Below are positions 44,101-54,055 of a stretch of 64,000 bases of DNA, in pieces. Position 1 is the first letter of the stretch, and each line of letters starts with the position of its first letter. The position numbers and the translations under genes were made by a program. This DNA is from Acholoe squamosa (Eukaryota; Annelida; Polychaeta; Phyllodocida; Polynoidae). Location of the stretch: positions 22,944,839 through 23,008,838 of the forward strand of contig OX439050.1 of assembly GCA_949317995.1 (NCBI GenBank), given 5' to 3'. The notes under the pieces were generated by a model that saw only the letters and a program-made list of their open reading frames with translations, had not been told where the DNA came from and ran no database searches.

Positions 44101-45324
44101 CATGAAAATTCAGGCTTTGGGATCCTATCATTATATGAGGGGGCCCCCTACCCAGCCCCCCAACCAGCATCATTAGTATCAAGGGGGCACCCTCCTGATC
44201 GCATCCCCTTTGATTCAAAACCAGTAGCACCTATCAATGCAATTGAAGTTGGTCATGGCTGCATTCACCCTAAATGCCTAATGCCAGCCACCCTCACATC
44301 CTACAGAGGGTATTCTTTTACCCTGGGGCTTTCCCTCTTTATTTTTCTGGGAAGAAGTAAACCTCCTTGGAATAGTTTCCATCAAAGTGCAATGATTATC
44401 CTAGATAAATATCTTTGGCCCTGAAGGGGGGGGGGGGGTCAAGAGGTGAATGACATAATATCTAGGGGGTATGATGGAATCGATGACGAAATTATGACAA
44501 GGGGGGTGGGGGTCTTGAAAAATGCCTGAAAATTGATGACGTCATATGTGCATGGCCCCTCTTAAGCAGCCTAGGTAGAAAGAAAGTATGGATGTGTAGT
44601 ATCCTGGCTTTTGAAATTAAATGAATTTTTCAAGAAGTTTTTCTGTAGTATGTAAAGTAGTTTCGAGAGAGGATGTATTGGAATGGAACTAGTGAAGAAA
44701 AAAGAATTGAAAAACTAGACTTGATTATATCTACTAGGCAGATGCTACAATTCTAACTCTTCTTCAAACAGCTGAGGCAGTATATGGAGGAGACCTGGAC
44801 CTTTCTGAGGGCCGCAGTCTCAGGAAACGGGCTGCCAGCACAGAAACACCAAAGAAGTCATCCATGAAGAAAGCAGGAACTATGCAGGCCACAGCCAAGG
44901 TATGCCTTACTAAAAAAAATTGAATTTTAAGAAGTAGTGAGGGCTGATCCATAAATCATTACAAGCTTTTTTTATGCTGTTTTTAACACCCCCACCCCTT
45001 TGTCACGCTTTTACTATAGAAATGTATAGGAGCCATGGAGACCCCCACCCCCTCCGGTGTAACATAATTTATGGATCAGCCCTGATAATAACAAAAACTA
45101 GAACAAGTTCATTTTAAATCTTGAGGTAATGTTTTGTGAGAAGCAATATATCTTAAGGTTTATCAACTAGTCTTACTTCACAAGAAATTGTGCAAAATTA
45201 TAATTTTATATCTCAAAATGATAGATTTATTGAGATGATGTCCTTTTGATTTCAGGAAGGAAAAGCATACCTAAAAAGGAGCAAGGGCAAGAAAGCCAAG
45301 GGAAAGGGAAAGGGCAAGAAATAG
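37419..45324 (+). CDS. Five-exon gene for a 193-residue lysine-rich repeat protein
   Basis: Exons 37419-37475, 42858-43061, 43653-43776, 44772-44899 and 45256-45324 join in frame to 582 nt (193 residues plus TAG). All introns are GT-AG. Introns 1, 2 and 4 are phase 0; intron 3 is phase 1. No signal peptide or membrane segment is seen. Residues about 35-65 are acidic; the rest is rich in Lys/Arg, with clusters like PPAKKSR and SLRKRAA, and a C-terminal tail [12 protein letters not shown] short motif recurs: [26 protein letters not shown] and AGTMQATAK, each followed by E. The look is of a nuclear, nucleic-acid- or chromatin-bound protein; that is inference. No known family was recognised. Confidence 0.88.
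38041..38205. mobile_element. hAT-type MITE in intron 1
   Basis: CTCAGGGGCATGGGAAGCAG at the left and CTGCTTTCCACGCCCATG at the right form imperfect inverted ends, with CCTTTTAGTTTTGACCTTTT and a poly-G run inside. No clear target duplication. Confidence 0.6.
38911..39035. mobile_element. Palindromic MITE, GCATAAATATG family, copy 2
   Basis: Arms GCATAAATATGGCAGCACA and TGTGCTGGCATATTTATGC, then GGGTGGTATATTGACG and CGTCAATATACCACCC, fold over almost the whole 125 bp. The small loop reads GCCGTTAGGCC. It abuts the composite repeat that starts at 39036. Confidence 0.88.
39076..39159 (-). CDS. Exon-like ORF with hydrophobic N-terminus inside the repeat
   Basis: On the minus strand ATG (context AAAACAATGG) opens exactly 28 codons to a strong donor [24 protein letters not shown], then [13 protein letters not shown]. 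The basic start and hydrophobic run resemble a signal peptide or membrane anchor. The counterpart at 14060-14110 keeps the donor-side sequence but has lost the frame. It may be a captured gene fragment or coincidence. Confidence 0.3.
39203..39599. mobile_element. Inverted-repeat module within the composite repeat, copy 2
   Basis: Left CACTTTTCGTATGGAATCC and right GGATTCCATACGAAAAGTG are perfect inverted repeats continuing through AACCATGAC. The interior carries GACTCGCTTACGATGG, as in copy 1. Confidence 0.85.
40380..40578. repeat. Tandem repeat, about 35-40-bp unit, 6 copies
   Basis: Units of the form TTTGTAAAATGCAATGATATC followed by AAACAATATA recur at 40379, 40412, 40446, 40479, 40515 and 40547 with point changes and small indels. 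Confidence 0.8.
40607..40894. mobile_element. 288-bp foldback MITE, CACTGCAAAA ends, TA target
   Basis: Starts CACTGCAAAAAAGGTGTTTA and ends TTTTACAGTG, with TA on both sides. The interior is built of GTGTTTA and TAAACAC words in both orientations, so it folds extensively. Confidence 0.8.
41038..41232. repeat. TCTG/TCTC microsatellite
   Basis: About 190 bp of TCTG, TCTC and TG repeats; chance ORFs on both strands are low complexity. Confidence 0.95.
42858..43061 (+). CDS. Exon 2 of the lysine-rich repeat protein
   Basis: 68 codons between acceptor TTTACAG and donor GTAGGC, phase 0 on both sides. It starts [20 protein letters not shown], passes through an acidic stretch ([15 protein letters not shown]) and ends [15 protein letters not shown]. 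Confidence 0.88.
43198..43320. mobile_element. Decayed CAGGGATG-family MITE in intron 2
   Basis: Starts CAGGGTTGAAAGC and ends GTCTTCCATCCCTG, with AAAATCCCTGAAAT inside as in copy 4 at 32072. No target duplication remains. Confidence 0.5.
43653..43776 (+). CDS. Exon 3 of the lysine-rich repeat protein
   Basis: 124 nt after acceptor CTTGCAG: 41 codons plus one base (phase 1), donor GTATAC. It encodes [19 protein letters not shown], then a basic run ending [10 protein letters not shown]. Confidence 0.85.
43836..44559. mobile_element. 724-bp inverted-repeat element in intron 3
   Basis: Perfect ends GGGGCCATGCACATATGACG and CGTCATATGTGCATGGCCCC, with TCT on both sides (43833-43835 and 44560-44562), compatible with a 3-bp duplication. 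GATGACG and GGGGG words repeat inside. The 108-codon chance frame inside has no domain. Confidence 0.82.
44772..44899 (+). CDS. Exon 4 of the lysine-rich repeat protein
   Basis: 128 nt between acceptor CAAACAG and donor GTATGC. It completes the split Ala codon from exon 3, then reads [19 protein letters not shown] and ends [13 protein letters not shown]. Confidence 0.87.
44941..45082. mobile_element. MITE with GGGCTGATCCATAAAT ends in intron 4
   Basis: GGGCTGATCCATAAATCATT and ATAATTTATGGATCAGCCC are inverted; TGA borders both sides. Same end type as 18009 and 60618. Confidence 0.82.
45256..45324 (+). CDS. Exon 5 of the lysine-rich repeat protein
   Basis: 22 codons and TAG after acceptor ATTTCAG. 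It reads [20 protein letters not shown] then KK, a strongly basic tail. Confidence 0.87.
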   Translation, partial: EGKAYLKRSKGKKAKGKGKGKK

Positions 45325-45474
45325 ACAGGAAGTGTAAGAAATTGTGTGAAGTAAAACAGAAATCCACTGGTTAAAGTGACTTGTGGTGCATCTGAACCCT
45401 TGTGGTTAACAATATGTCCGGCAGCTGGAAGTCTGACCTTATAATTGTAGTTGTTATATTTGGAGTAGATGTGG

Positions 45475-45480
45475 AATAAA
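45475..45480 (+). terminator. AATAAA poly(A) signal of the five-exon gene
   Basis: First AATAAA after the stop codon, 150 bp downstream. Other copies (near 46818, 46945 and 47062) in the AT-rich sequence that follows could serve a longer 3' UTR. Confidence 0.65.
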
Positions 45481-47229
45481 AGAAGTGTACTATTACATAC
45501 ATGTGTAGATGTGGTGACCATTTTGAAATTATGCAGGCGCATTGTTTTTTTCATGCTTTTAATGTTGACTTTGAAAAACATGTTGAATTCAGTGGCAGAG
45601 TACTGGTGATCTAATTACATTTGTGAAGAAGTTTTACAAAACTTTGTGGTCAAATGAAACAGTTTTTAGGATGTTATGAGGTATGCTAAGTGAAATGAAA
45701 AGAGACATTGTGCCCTTATTTTAAACCAGGCAATGTTTTGACTAAATTACCTTTTTGAAATGTATAATACATTTATCATATATCATGTGGAACATACCCA
45801 TATTTATTACATTTTCAGGGTGATTCAGTACTTTGCTTATTGTATGATCATGTCAGTTGCGACGCATTTCCTTTTGCACTCTTTATTTGTATCTACATAT
45901 ACCATGTATATTTGGAATATTTTTCACAGAAATACATTACATATAGCATTACAATCATGTTGAATCATTATTGAATTATGTTAGCATCCATCAAGTCCCT
46001 ATAAAGTTACTGCTTTGGAGGTTACTTTAGACACTTTCATATATTATCATACCAATACTTTATCACAAATAGCTGCATTATAAATATATATTATGTACAT
46101 TCACATAAAATGTATATGCACTTTGAAATGGGAACACTATGAACTATACTAATATCAAATAGTTAGATAACTTGATATAGGATTTAAACATACATCTTTG
46201 ATCACACATGGAAAAATTCATGTGGGTCACTTGAATCCTTCTGTATGCCACTTGGTGTTCCAAACTTATTTACACAAATAGGGATATAAAAGCATTGAAT
46301 CTCCTTCTTTGAATTTTACCATCTTGATGTATACAACAAACAAAGAGAACGAAAAAGCCATAACCACAGTATACTATTGTATGCAAAAGTATATTGCTTT
46401 GGACTCATGACAAAGAGCATAGAAGTGTGCCTTGGTCAAAATGAAAATGAGAAATTATTCAATCCTGCCGATGAGTGATAGAGATTTGGTTTGTTCTGTG
46501 ATGTACGTATTCATATGTGATACAGCGAATGTGATTATGTTTACAGATGACTGTTTATTGAGTTATACATATATACGATGACATCTATAACTACCCATAT
46601 ATAATATCAAAATGTCAAAAGGGTATCATTTGTGCTGTTACTGTCTTGATAATATTTGGCCAAAAAAGGTTTATTGCTGGTTTCAAGCACTAGCACAGAA
46701 ATGTGTAAAAAATGAATGAATGACCCATCCAGATTTTCTGATGAGAAATGTGAATTAACCACAGGAAGGCAGTTGTTTCAAAATAGTCTGTGTAATAGAA
46801 TGAGTCATTGATGGCAATAAAAAGACATTCTAAATCTGTCCAAAGAATCCAAAAGATGTCTCTCTGAGGAGATCTTCACTGTAAGGGTACTATCTGTTGT
46901 AATTCACCTGAGAAAAAAATATGCAAATCATAGCCCAACTAAGAAATAAAGCCATGCCATTTCATCCAAGAGTGATTTCACAAAATATATAATTCTGTGT
47001 TCTGTCTTATGCAAATTCTACGCCGCTTTGTTTTGTTATTTGAAAATCATGCAGTATATGAAATAAAAGGAAAAAAAACATGCATGAATCAGTAAAGAAA
47101 TTATCCCTAGAAAACTAATAGATTACAACATGTCTTTAACTATGATAGTATCCAGACCAGAGAACTTATCACTGAGGAAATGCACAGAAAAGATAGGATG
47201 AATTCTCAGGTTCTTATCCATGACCTATG
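45481..47229. other. AT-rich region, possible long 3' UTR
   Basis: No repeats of note and no coding segments. The lack of transposons over 1.7 kb, in contrast to the rest of the window, would suit a conserved 3' UTR, but this is a guess. Confidence 0.35.
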
Positions 47230-47517
47230 ACGTTCTGTAATCTCTCGCGTATAAGGCGCATCTCACATATAAGGCGCACCTAGAGTTGAAGAATATTGTC
47301 AAAAAAAATCATAACTTTGGTTCTACTGAATGAATTTTCAAAATTCAAAAAGCTATGTGTAGCTAGGGCCCCCACACCCTGTTGAATCCCCCTATGTTAT
47401 TTGTTGAGTTAGGGGGAGTGTAACATATCAAAATAAAGCTCTTGGTGTCCCCCTTGAGGATCCATGAAGAACTCAAACCCTTGGTATAAGATGCGCCTTA
47501 TACGCGGGACATTATGG
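47230..47517. mobile_element. MITE with GCGTATAAGGCGC motifs, copy 2
   Basis: Left GTAATCTCTCGCGTATAAGG and right CCTTATACGCGGGACATTAT are inverted repeats. A second AATAAGGCGCACC-like word follows the left end. Same end type as 22171. Confidence 0.8.
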
Positions 47518-48118
47518 TATGTCACACATTCACTTTAGTATTGCTACACAAACACACCTGTACTTTTAATACTAAAAGTAATCAAAACCGCAAATTCTCT
47601 TTATATTTCCACCAAAATACTCAAACCATGTGTATTTCCAGTAGGCCTTACGTTGGCCTATAGAGATAGCTAGGATCCCAATTTAGATATTTCTCCAGAA
47701 TATTTATGATGTATATAGTGATTCGTTATGTTCTGAGGTCTCCAAACTTATGGACAAAATATGTATATTTTCCACAAATCTCAATTTTCCTGATTTCCAT
47801 GGAAACGACATGGAGCGACACCAGATTCAGATCCACCTCATATGTTCAGATACCTTAAAATTTGTACTGGGAGTTAGTCCCCTACATTTGGTGGCCATAT
47901 CCATTTTCAGGGTATGGCTCATGGACTAATATGCATAGAAATAAGAATGACTGTGAAAAGTTACTATTATATAAACTTGTCAATAATTCCATCCATGGTC
48001 CCAGGCATATTCAAAATGTCTTGGTCTTTGAAAGAAAAGAAAAATGAAGATAACTCTATAAAAGAAAATATGAGTTACCTTTCCGTGAGAATCGGGAGCG
48101 TCCAGTGGCACCAAAAGG
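47518..48118. other. Intergenic, nothing recognised
   Basis: No gene, RNA or clear repeat was found. Confidence 0.45.
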
Positions 48119-48127
48119 CACTTGAAC

Positions 48128-49711
48128 GCAGAATACCGATGACAGCGGTTTAGCTAGTCCTCAGGGCTACAGCGCCTGCCGCGTCCGCGCTGACCTAAAT
48201 ACGCGGACTCTACGCGGAGCCTCCCGCGGTGAGCATAGGTGCGCGGGCGTAGTGGTAGTCCTCAGGACTATAGCTAATAATCCTTAGTCCTGGGGACTAG
48301 GTGATAGTTTAGCCCACAACTAAACTATACCAGTCAAGTCCTGGGGATAAAAGCATAGTCCTAAGGACTAAAGCCTAGTCCCCAGGACTAAGAATATGAG
48401 GATATTGTCCTAGGGACTAATTGTACATTCCCATGAATTACCTTGCAGACCCCATGACTTTGTATAAGACTGTGCTGTTAGTCTCCAGGACTAAGCTTTT
48501 AGACCTGGGGACTAATTCGTAGACTCAGGGACTACTTGTTTAGTCCTGAGGACTACAAAAACATCTGCCTAGTCCTCAGGACTAATGCATGTGGTACTGA
48601 GGACTAATTCATTGATTGATGTCTAATGTAGTTGTAACTAGGGATGTAGTCCCCAGGACTTCAAATTTAGTCCTGAGGACTACTTCTAAGTCCCCAGGAC
48701 TGCTCTGTGTAGTCCCAGGGACTAAAGATACAGTCCTGGGGACTAGAATATTGTCCTTGGGGCTAGAGACACAGTCCTTGGGACCAATGCCCTAGGCCCC
48801 AGGGGTGCCTGTCAACATGTTTGTACAGTCAAATAGGTATAGCCCTGGGCGCAAAAAAGCAGCCATTGTTCCATAGTCCCTCGGATAGAACATTAGGCCT
48901 GAGGACTGTATAGTGGTCCTCAGGACTAGTCAGTCCAGGACTAGACCATTATATCTGTAGTCCCCAAGACTAGAGAAACAGTCATGGTCCCCTGGGGACT
49001 AGATTCATAGTCCCAGGGCTTCCTCTGTTTGGTCCTGAGGACTAAATATATACTTACCTAGTCCTCAGAACTAAAGTAAAGTCCCCAGGACTATTATCTG
49101 TAGTCCCTAGGACTTTCAGTGTCTTTTTTTTCAGCCCTGGGGATTAATAAACAGTCCTTAGGACTAAATCTTTAGTCCTCAGGTCTAAATCCTATGTCCT
49201 TCGGACTAGATCTTTAGTCCTAGAGACGAAAGATGTAGTCCTGAGGACTAGACTTTAGTCCTCGGGAGGTCCACTACACATTCATGATGATTAGATGTTA
49301 GTCCTGACCTGTAGTCCTAGGGACTAAAAGTGTAGGCCTTGGGCTGGAGAAATGGTGCTGAGGGCTAGAAATCAATCAAGGCCTCCTCAGGACTAGACTG
49401 TAGTCCTCGGGACTACATCCATAGTCCTGAGGACCACACATTAGTGCTGACGACTTGAAAATTACATTTTCAGTCCTCAGGACTAAAAGGGTAGTCCCTA
49501 GCCTAGGACAGGCTCTAGTCCCCAAGACTAGAAACCTGGAAGGCATTGGCTATTGGAATTTCAGAAATGAGTGTGTGTCTTCTACTAGCGGTAGTCCTCA
49601 GGACTATGCCCCCATCCGCACCGCGTCTGTCTGCGCGTATCTACGTCAGCGCGGACGCGACAGGCGCTGTAGCCCTGAGGACTAGCTAAACCGCTGTCAT
49701 CGGTATCCTGC
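48128..49711. mobile_element. 1.58-kb element: long TIRs, 9-bp TSD, array of small palindromes
   Basis: Left end GCAGAATACCGATGACAGCG and right end CGCTGTCATCGGTATCCTGC are inverted. The match runs on through GTTTAGCTAGTCCTCAGGGC and TACAGCGCC to GCGTCCGCGCTGAC, about 70 bp with few changes. CACTTGAAC flanks both sides exactly (48119-48127 and 49712-49720). The interior is a field of roughly 45-50 copies of an AGTCCTNAGGACT-type palindrome (also AGTCCCCAGGACT and AGTCCTTAGGACT), mostly 20-35 bp apart, with unrelated spacers. No transposase ORF is present. A 9-bp duplication fits Mutator-like or Merlin-like elements; the superfamily is unassigned. Confidence 0.9.
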
Positions 49712-49720
49712 CACTTGAAC

Positions 49721-50173
49721 AAGACTTGGAAGTTCAGAGCTTTGACACTAGATGGCTCTATGGAATGATGCTCTCGAAGCGCCATCGAAATTGCCCCTGA
49801 ACAGAATTATCATACCTAGTACAAAAGACAAAGATTTCAAGCTGAAGATAAAGAAGAAGGTTGGTAAAAGACAATACAGCTTCCAGAGCAGTATATAATT
49901 TGCATTTCTGTATAGATGATGACTCTTTTCTTCTGGCGATGTAGAGAAAGCCATTAACTTCCCCTCCACAATCAAGAAGGAGAAATCCCTGTCCCCTAGG
50001 ACCCCTGCCTATATGAATAGGAATAAATCAAATTGACATTATGGAATTGAATGGTATATAAATAAGTGTTTTGGGCGGATTTTGGTGGCAGGGATGTCTT
50101 TTAAGGGGTAATTATTTCCAATCCTAATGAACTATCGATTAGAGGCTAAAGCTCTAGGAAACAGTGTAGCATA
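49721..50173. other. Intergenic, nothing recognised
   Basis: No ORF with splice context. Near 49721-49800 are CTAGATGGCTC and GCGCCATCG words of unknown meaning. Confidence 0.4.
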
Positions 50174-51996
50174 TAGGGTAAATTCAGGTAAAGTGGCACA
50201 CCAGGTAAAGTGGGACAACTAAGGTTAGGACTTTCCAAACCATTTTTTTCTCTCTGCTAGGAGTAATATTTCTTTATTTTAAAGAAATACATGTTTTATC
50301 CCTTTGTTTTGCATGTTTTTCCTTTAATTGAAAAGTAATTATGCTTTCAAAATGTTATCATCATCTTGATACCAGCACTTTATTTGAAAAATTCTGCCGA
50401 TTCATAAAAAATAGTCAAATAAATTGCTAGTGATGGCATTCAGAGTAATGCAGTACCATTGCAAACTTTATGCATTTATTAGATGCATATATTAGTTCTC
50501 TAAATCCTGATATATTTTCAGTGGTCAGTTTTTAGGATTAAGTGCTGTGAGACCTAAGGTATAAGTGTCCCACTTTACCCAAAGATGTTTGATTAAGTGG
50601 GACAGGCAGATCCAGGTTAAGTGGGACACTGCATTACACCAATCCCCACTGGGTACTAGTGTCTAATACTTCATCATTTTCATTAATTTAAGGGAAAAAA
50701 ACAACAATAATCAATATGCATTGAAAATACCCGTTTCTGTCAAGAAAATCCTGAATCTGCATGGTTTGATAGGATCCATATAATATAGGTATTTATTGTG
50801 ATCAAATAGTTACAAGATGTTTTGCACACTTGATAACTTGTGCACATGATGACAATATATGAATATCAAGCTGCACTTTATTCAGATAGCTAACAGCTTA
50901 TACTTTCTCTTCAGCTTAAGAAAATTCTGAATGGTTAGTCATTTTTATAAGTTTAATAATAAAAGTTTTATAACTAACAGCATTTCAGAACTATCAATAA
51001 TCTCATTAATTCTCTTTCACACCAAATCTTCATTTTAGAACCCACCCGCATATACAGATGGCTTTATCAATGCCAATAGAGTCATTCAATACCAGAAATT
51101 TCCAAAATATCAAGTAAAATCTCCTCCACTAAAGTTAAAAATGGCATCTTGCATGTAGTTTTAAATACTTGCATTGTGGCCTACCACACAGCATCAATGC
51201 ACCATGTTTTGGCCCATGTTTATTTGTCCCGAGGTAGTTGAAGGGGGGAGGGTTTAATGCTGACTCTCTGAAAGTAGGTGGGCTGCTGTCTTTCATCATC
51301 CTGAAGGGAATCCTATTGTGTAGCTAGAAACCATGTATCATAGAAGCTCTTGCCCATCCCATTCCCTCAGTTATTTTTGGACTCAATGCCACAGCAATAC
51401 CCACTATGCATGTAATTAGATGTCCACTTTCTTGCTGGCATGTGGGCATGGGAGGAGCAATTGGGGTCGGGTTCAGGAAACCTTTAGATATAGGCCTAGG
51501 CCTCTACATTCAAATAGAAAGTCTCATGGCACTTGTTTTCAATAATATGGAGGGGTCACGAGTCTCTTTTTTAAAGAAAAATTTCATTCTCACTGCCTGC
51601 AATTCCCAAAAGCACCATGTCAGTTATGCACCAAATCCTACCTTGCCCCCATGCTAGATTTTGGTCCATTGTACTCCTGATGCTTCATCTAGTCTATCTG
51701 GTCCCATGAATATCCTGCAATCGATTTCTTTGTTTTTTTAAATCCACTACTTCAAAATAAAGTTTTTTCTCTTTGAAATGTAACAATTATGATATGGATC
51801 CTGATCTGTTGTAGTGGAGTGAAAGAGTCTCCTCGGTTGTCCCACTTAACTTGTATCAAGTGTCCCACATTACCAAACACACAATGAGGTTTGGAGGCTT
51901 TATTTTGAAGACACGCATCCTAAAAGATCATCGTTTATTCCTTGAGTGGTACTGAAAGTCTGGCTAGGGCTTAAGGGTCCCACTTTGCCTGGATCA

Positions 51997-52002
<6 letters not shown>
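50174..52002. mobile_element. 1.8-kb element with AAGTGGGACA subterminal repeats
   Basis: Left end TAGGGTAAATTCAGGTAAAG and right end CTTTGCCTGGATCAACCCTA are inverted. The motif RGTWAAGTGGGACA and its complement occur about eight times (near 50189, 50205, 50566, 50594, 50614, 51838, 51861 and 51977), concentrated towards the ends. Flanks are TA-rich, so a TA target is likely but cannot be proved against the adjoining (TA)n. The interior is AT-rich and non-coding. Confidence 0.75.
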
Positions 52003-52052
<50 letters not shown>

Positions 52053-52059
52053 TATATAG
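52001..52059. repeat. (TA)n microsatellite
   Basis: About 58 bp of TA with one TACATA interruption. It separates the preceding element from the LTR, which seems to have inserted into it. Confidence 0.93.
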
Positions 52060-52418
52060 TGTGGCGGTAAGGCCAAGGGAGGCGAGACGAGGCCGAAACC
52101 ATCCTGGATGGGGGCGGCGAAGTCTCGTTCTCTCGGAGCCAGAGCCAGAGCGGAGTAGATATAAGTTAGTCTCCAACGCTGGAGTGACCCCAGCATCGGA
52201 GACAACAACTACTATATAAGGAAGCTGGAGTCAACGGCAGGAGGTCTGGCACCAGGGTTTATTGAAGTCACAAGTAATAGCTTGAAAGAGGTTATCTCCA
52301 AGGACCATAGAGCTCCGAGTAGATGGTGTGGCCCGAAGCCAGGTTCAATAAACAGTGTTAAACCATAGTTCGAGTCTTGTGGTGTTTGCTGATAGAGGTA
52401 GATCCGGAATTCGCTACA
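52060..52418 (+). repeat. 5' LTR (359 bp)
   Basis: Starts TGTGGCGGTAAGG and ends ATTCGCTACA (TG...CA). It contains TATATAAGG at about 52213 and AATAAA near 52349, the expected promoter and poly(A) signals. No second copy lies in the window. Confidence 0.85.
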
Positions 52419-52419
52419 T

Positions 52420-52437
52420 TGGTGACAGCGGTGGGAT
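52420..52437 (+). other. Putative primer-binding site
   Basis: TGGTGACAGCGGTGGGAT follows the LTR after one base. TGG start and position fit a tRNA primer-binding site; the tRNA was not identified. Confidence 0.6.
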
Positions 52438-52457
52438 CAATCAGCCCCAGAGCAAAC

Positions 52458-53797
52458 ATGGACAAGGATAATGGTATGCCAGACATAAGGATAGGAGGGG
52501 GGCAGAGAAGGGTGCTCTGCTGGAATTAGTGGATGAAGATGTGCTGTTCAGAAAAAAAGGACCAGGCCAGAGGCAGACAGGGGCGGAGAGGCAGGAGGAG
52601 TCCCAGGACCGAGCCGACGAAGCGGACAGCTACAAATGGCCGTGGAAAAAGGAAAAAGAGTTGAAACAGGGGTGGAGATCCTCAGGAGGGACTGTTTGGA
52701 AGGAAGAAGGAGGAGTGAATGAAAAGGGGGGAGCCTCAGGAGGGGCCGGTCCGGGAAGAACAGAAGAATCGGCAACCGCTTACGCCAGGGCTCGGCAATG
52801 GGTAACCGCCGACCGGAAACCAGCGCGGGGGGAACAAGCCGGGTCGGACAGCTCCGATACGGGGGAGGAGGAGGCGGAGAAAGGAGACAGACACGGGGGC
52901 CAGGAAGGGGACGTCTGGTCCCGGGAGGGGGATCGCTTGGTGAATGCAATAACCCAGTTAGCCCGAGAAGCGTCGAGAGGGAGACGGAAACACAAGCCGT
53001 CGGAGAGCAGAGATGGGGGGCACGGGAAGCCGGTTGTGAAGCCAAATAAGTTTGACGGGGCAGCAGATCTGACAGATTACCTGAACCACTTCGACCTTTG
53101 TGTCAGCGCTAATAAATGGACATCAGAGGAGGCGGGCACCTTCCTGGGGTTGAGCCAAGCGGGACTGGCGAGGCGGCTACTAGCTGAAAGGGATCCGGGG
53201 ACGAGGGACGGGTATGAAGACCTGCGGAGGGCGTTGGTGGCAAGGTTCGAACCAGCAAATCAGGAGGAGACGTATAAGGCCTTTCTCCGAACCAGAGAGA
53301 GGAAGCCCAGAGAGGGTTTACAGGAGCTACAAGAGGATCTGGCCAAGTATACGAGGCTGGCCTATCCAGATGCTGATGCGAAAACCAGGGATACCCTAGT
53401 GCTAGATCGATTTCTCTTATGTTTACCCATCCAGCTGCGGCAGTGGGTTTACCAGTCACGACCCAAGGATCTCCAGACAGCGGTGATGACAGCCATAAGC
53501 GGGGAGGCCTACTTCAAAAATGAACAAGAGTCCCGGGGAAGGGCACGGATAGTGGATGCCACAATCTCCGAGAGACTATTATCTACCGACGAGAGATTGA
53601 CTAAGTTGACCGAAATAATAGCAAAGTTGGCGTCCGGAGAGGAGGAAAAAGGGGAAAAGAGGAGGAAAGCTCCTAACACCGCGTGCTATGGGTGTGGGAA
53701 GGAAGGGCACTTCAAGAGAAATTGTCCTGAGTGGAAGAACCGGCGAGAAGGTACCGAGAGATTCGGAGCAGGACCGGTGAGGGAGGCGGAAAACTAG
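52458..53797 (+). pseudogene. gag: gag, first copy, frame broken near the start
   Basis: The ATG at 52458 opens a short frame that stops before the main gag frame, which is open from 52472 to 53797. The switch point is a G run near 52497-52502, so a 1-base indel is likely. The main frame has a charged N-terminal third, a capsid-like central part (about residues 165-330 counted from 52529, with PNKFDGAADLTDYLNHFDLC) and a CX2CX4HX4C zinc knuckle (CYGCGKEGHFKRNC) at about residues 386-399. It ends in TAG and overlaps the protease frame by about 66 bp in the -1 direction, the usual gag-pol frameshift geometry. Confidence 0.85.
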
Positions 53798-54055
53798 AAC
53801 CGGCCCTTGCCCGTGGCCGCGCGGGGGTCGGAGACGATAGGCCGGAGAATGAGATAGCGGGGAGAAGAGAGAGAGGAGGTGGTCGTCTGCTGGTGAAGGT
53901 CTGCCTAGGGTCACGTCCTATCCAGTTATTCGTGGACACAGGAGCCTCTATGAATCTGGTTTCTGCAAGCTAGTGGAGGGAGAACGGAGAGGGGCACGGG
54001 CTGGAAGACACGGGAAAAACGGTATACACGGTCGACAAGAGGGCCGTGAAACTAC
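53055..54055 (+). repeat. Internal duplication of the gypsy element, unit 1
   Basis: From GGGGCAGCAGATCTGACAG in gag to the protease region ending GTGAAACTAC. It is repeated in direct orientation from 54056; the junction shares GGGGCAGCAG-like sequence. Outside the deletions the two units look identical by eye, implying a very recent event. Confidence 0.88.
53731..53973 (+). pseudogene. Protease start, first copy, ends in stop
   Basis: The -1 frame relative to gag shows the retropepsin signature LFVDTGAS. It ends in TAG at 53971-53973, only a few residues after the active site. The same TAG is kept in the second copy (54771-54773), so the stop is older than the duplication. Confidence 0.8.

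Noticed and set aside
44098..44424. 108-codon ORF in intron 3
   Set aside because: Lies inside the 724-bp TIR element and shows no transposase motif.
48155..49690. CRISPR-like array of short repeats and unique spacers
   Set aside because: The repeats are very short and variable, there are no cas genes, the DNA is animal, and the block is bounded by TIRs and a target duplication.
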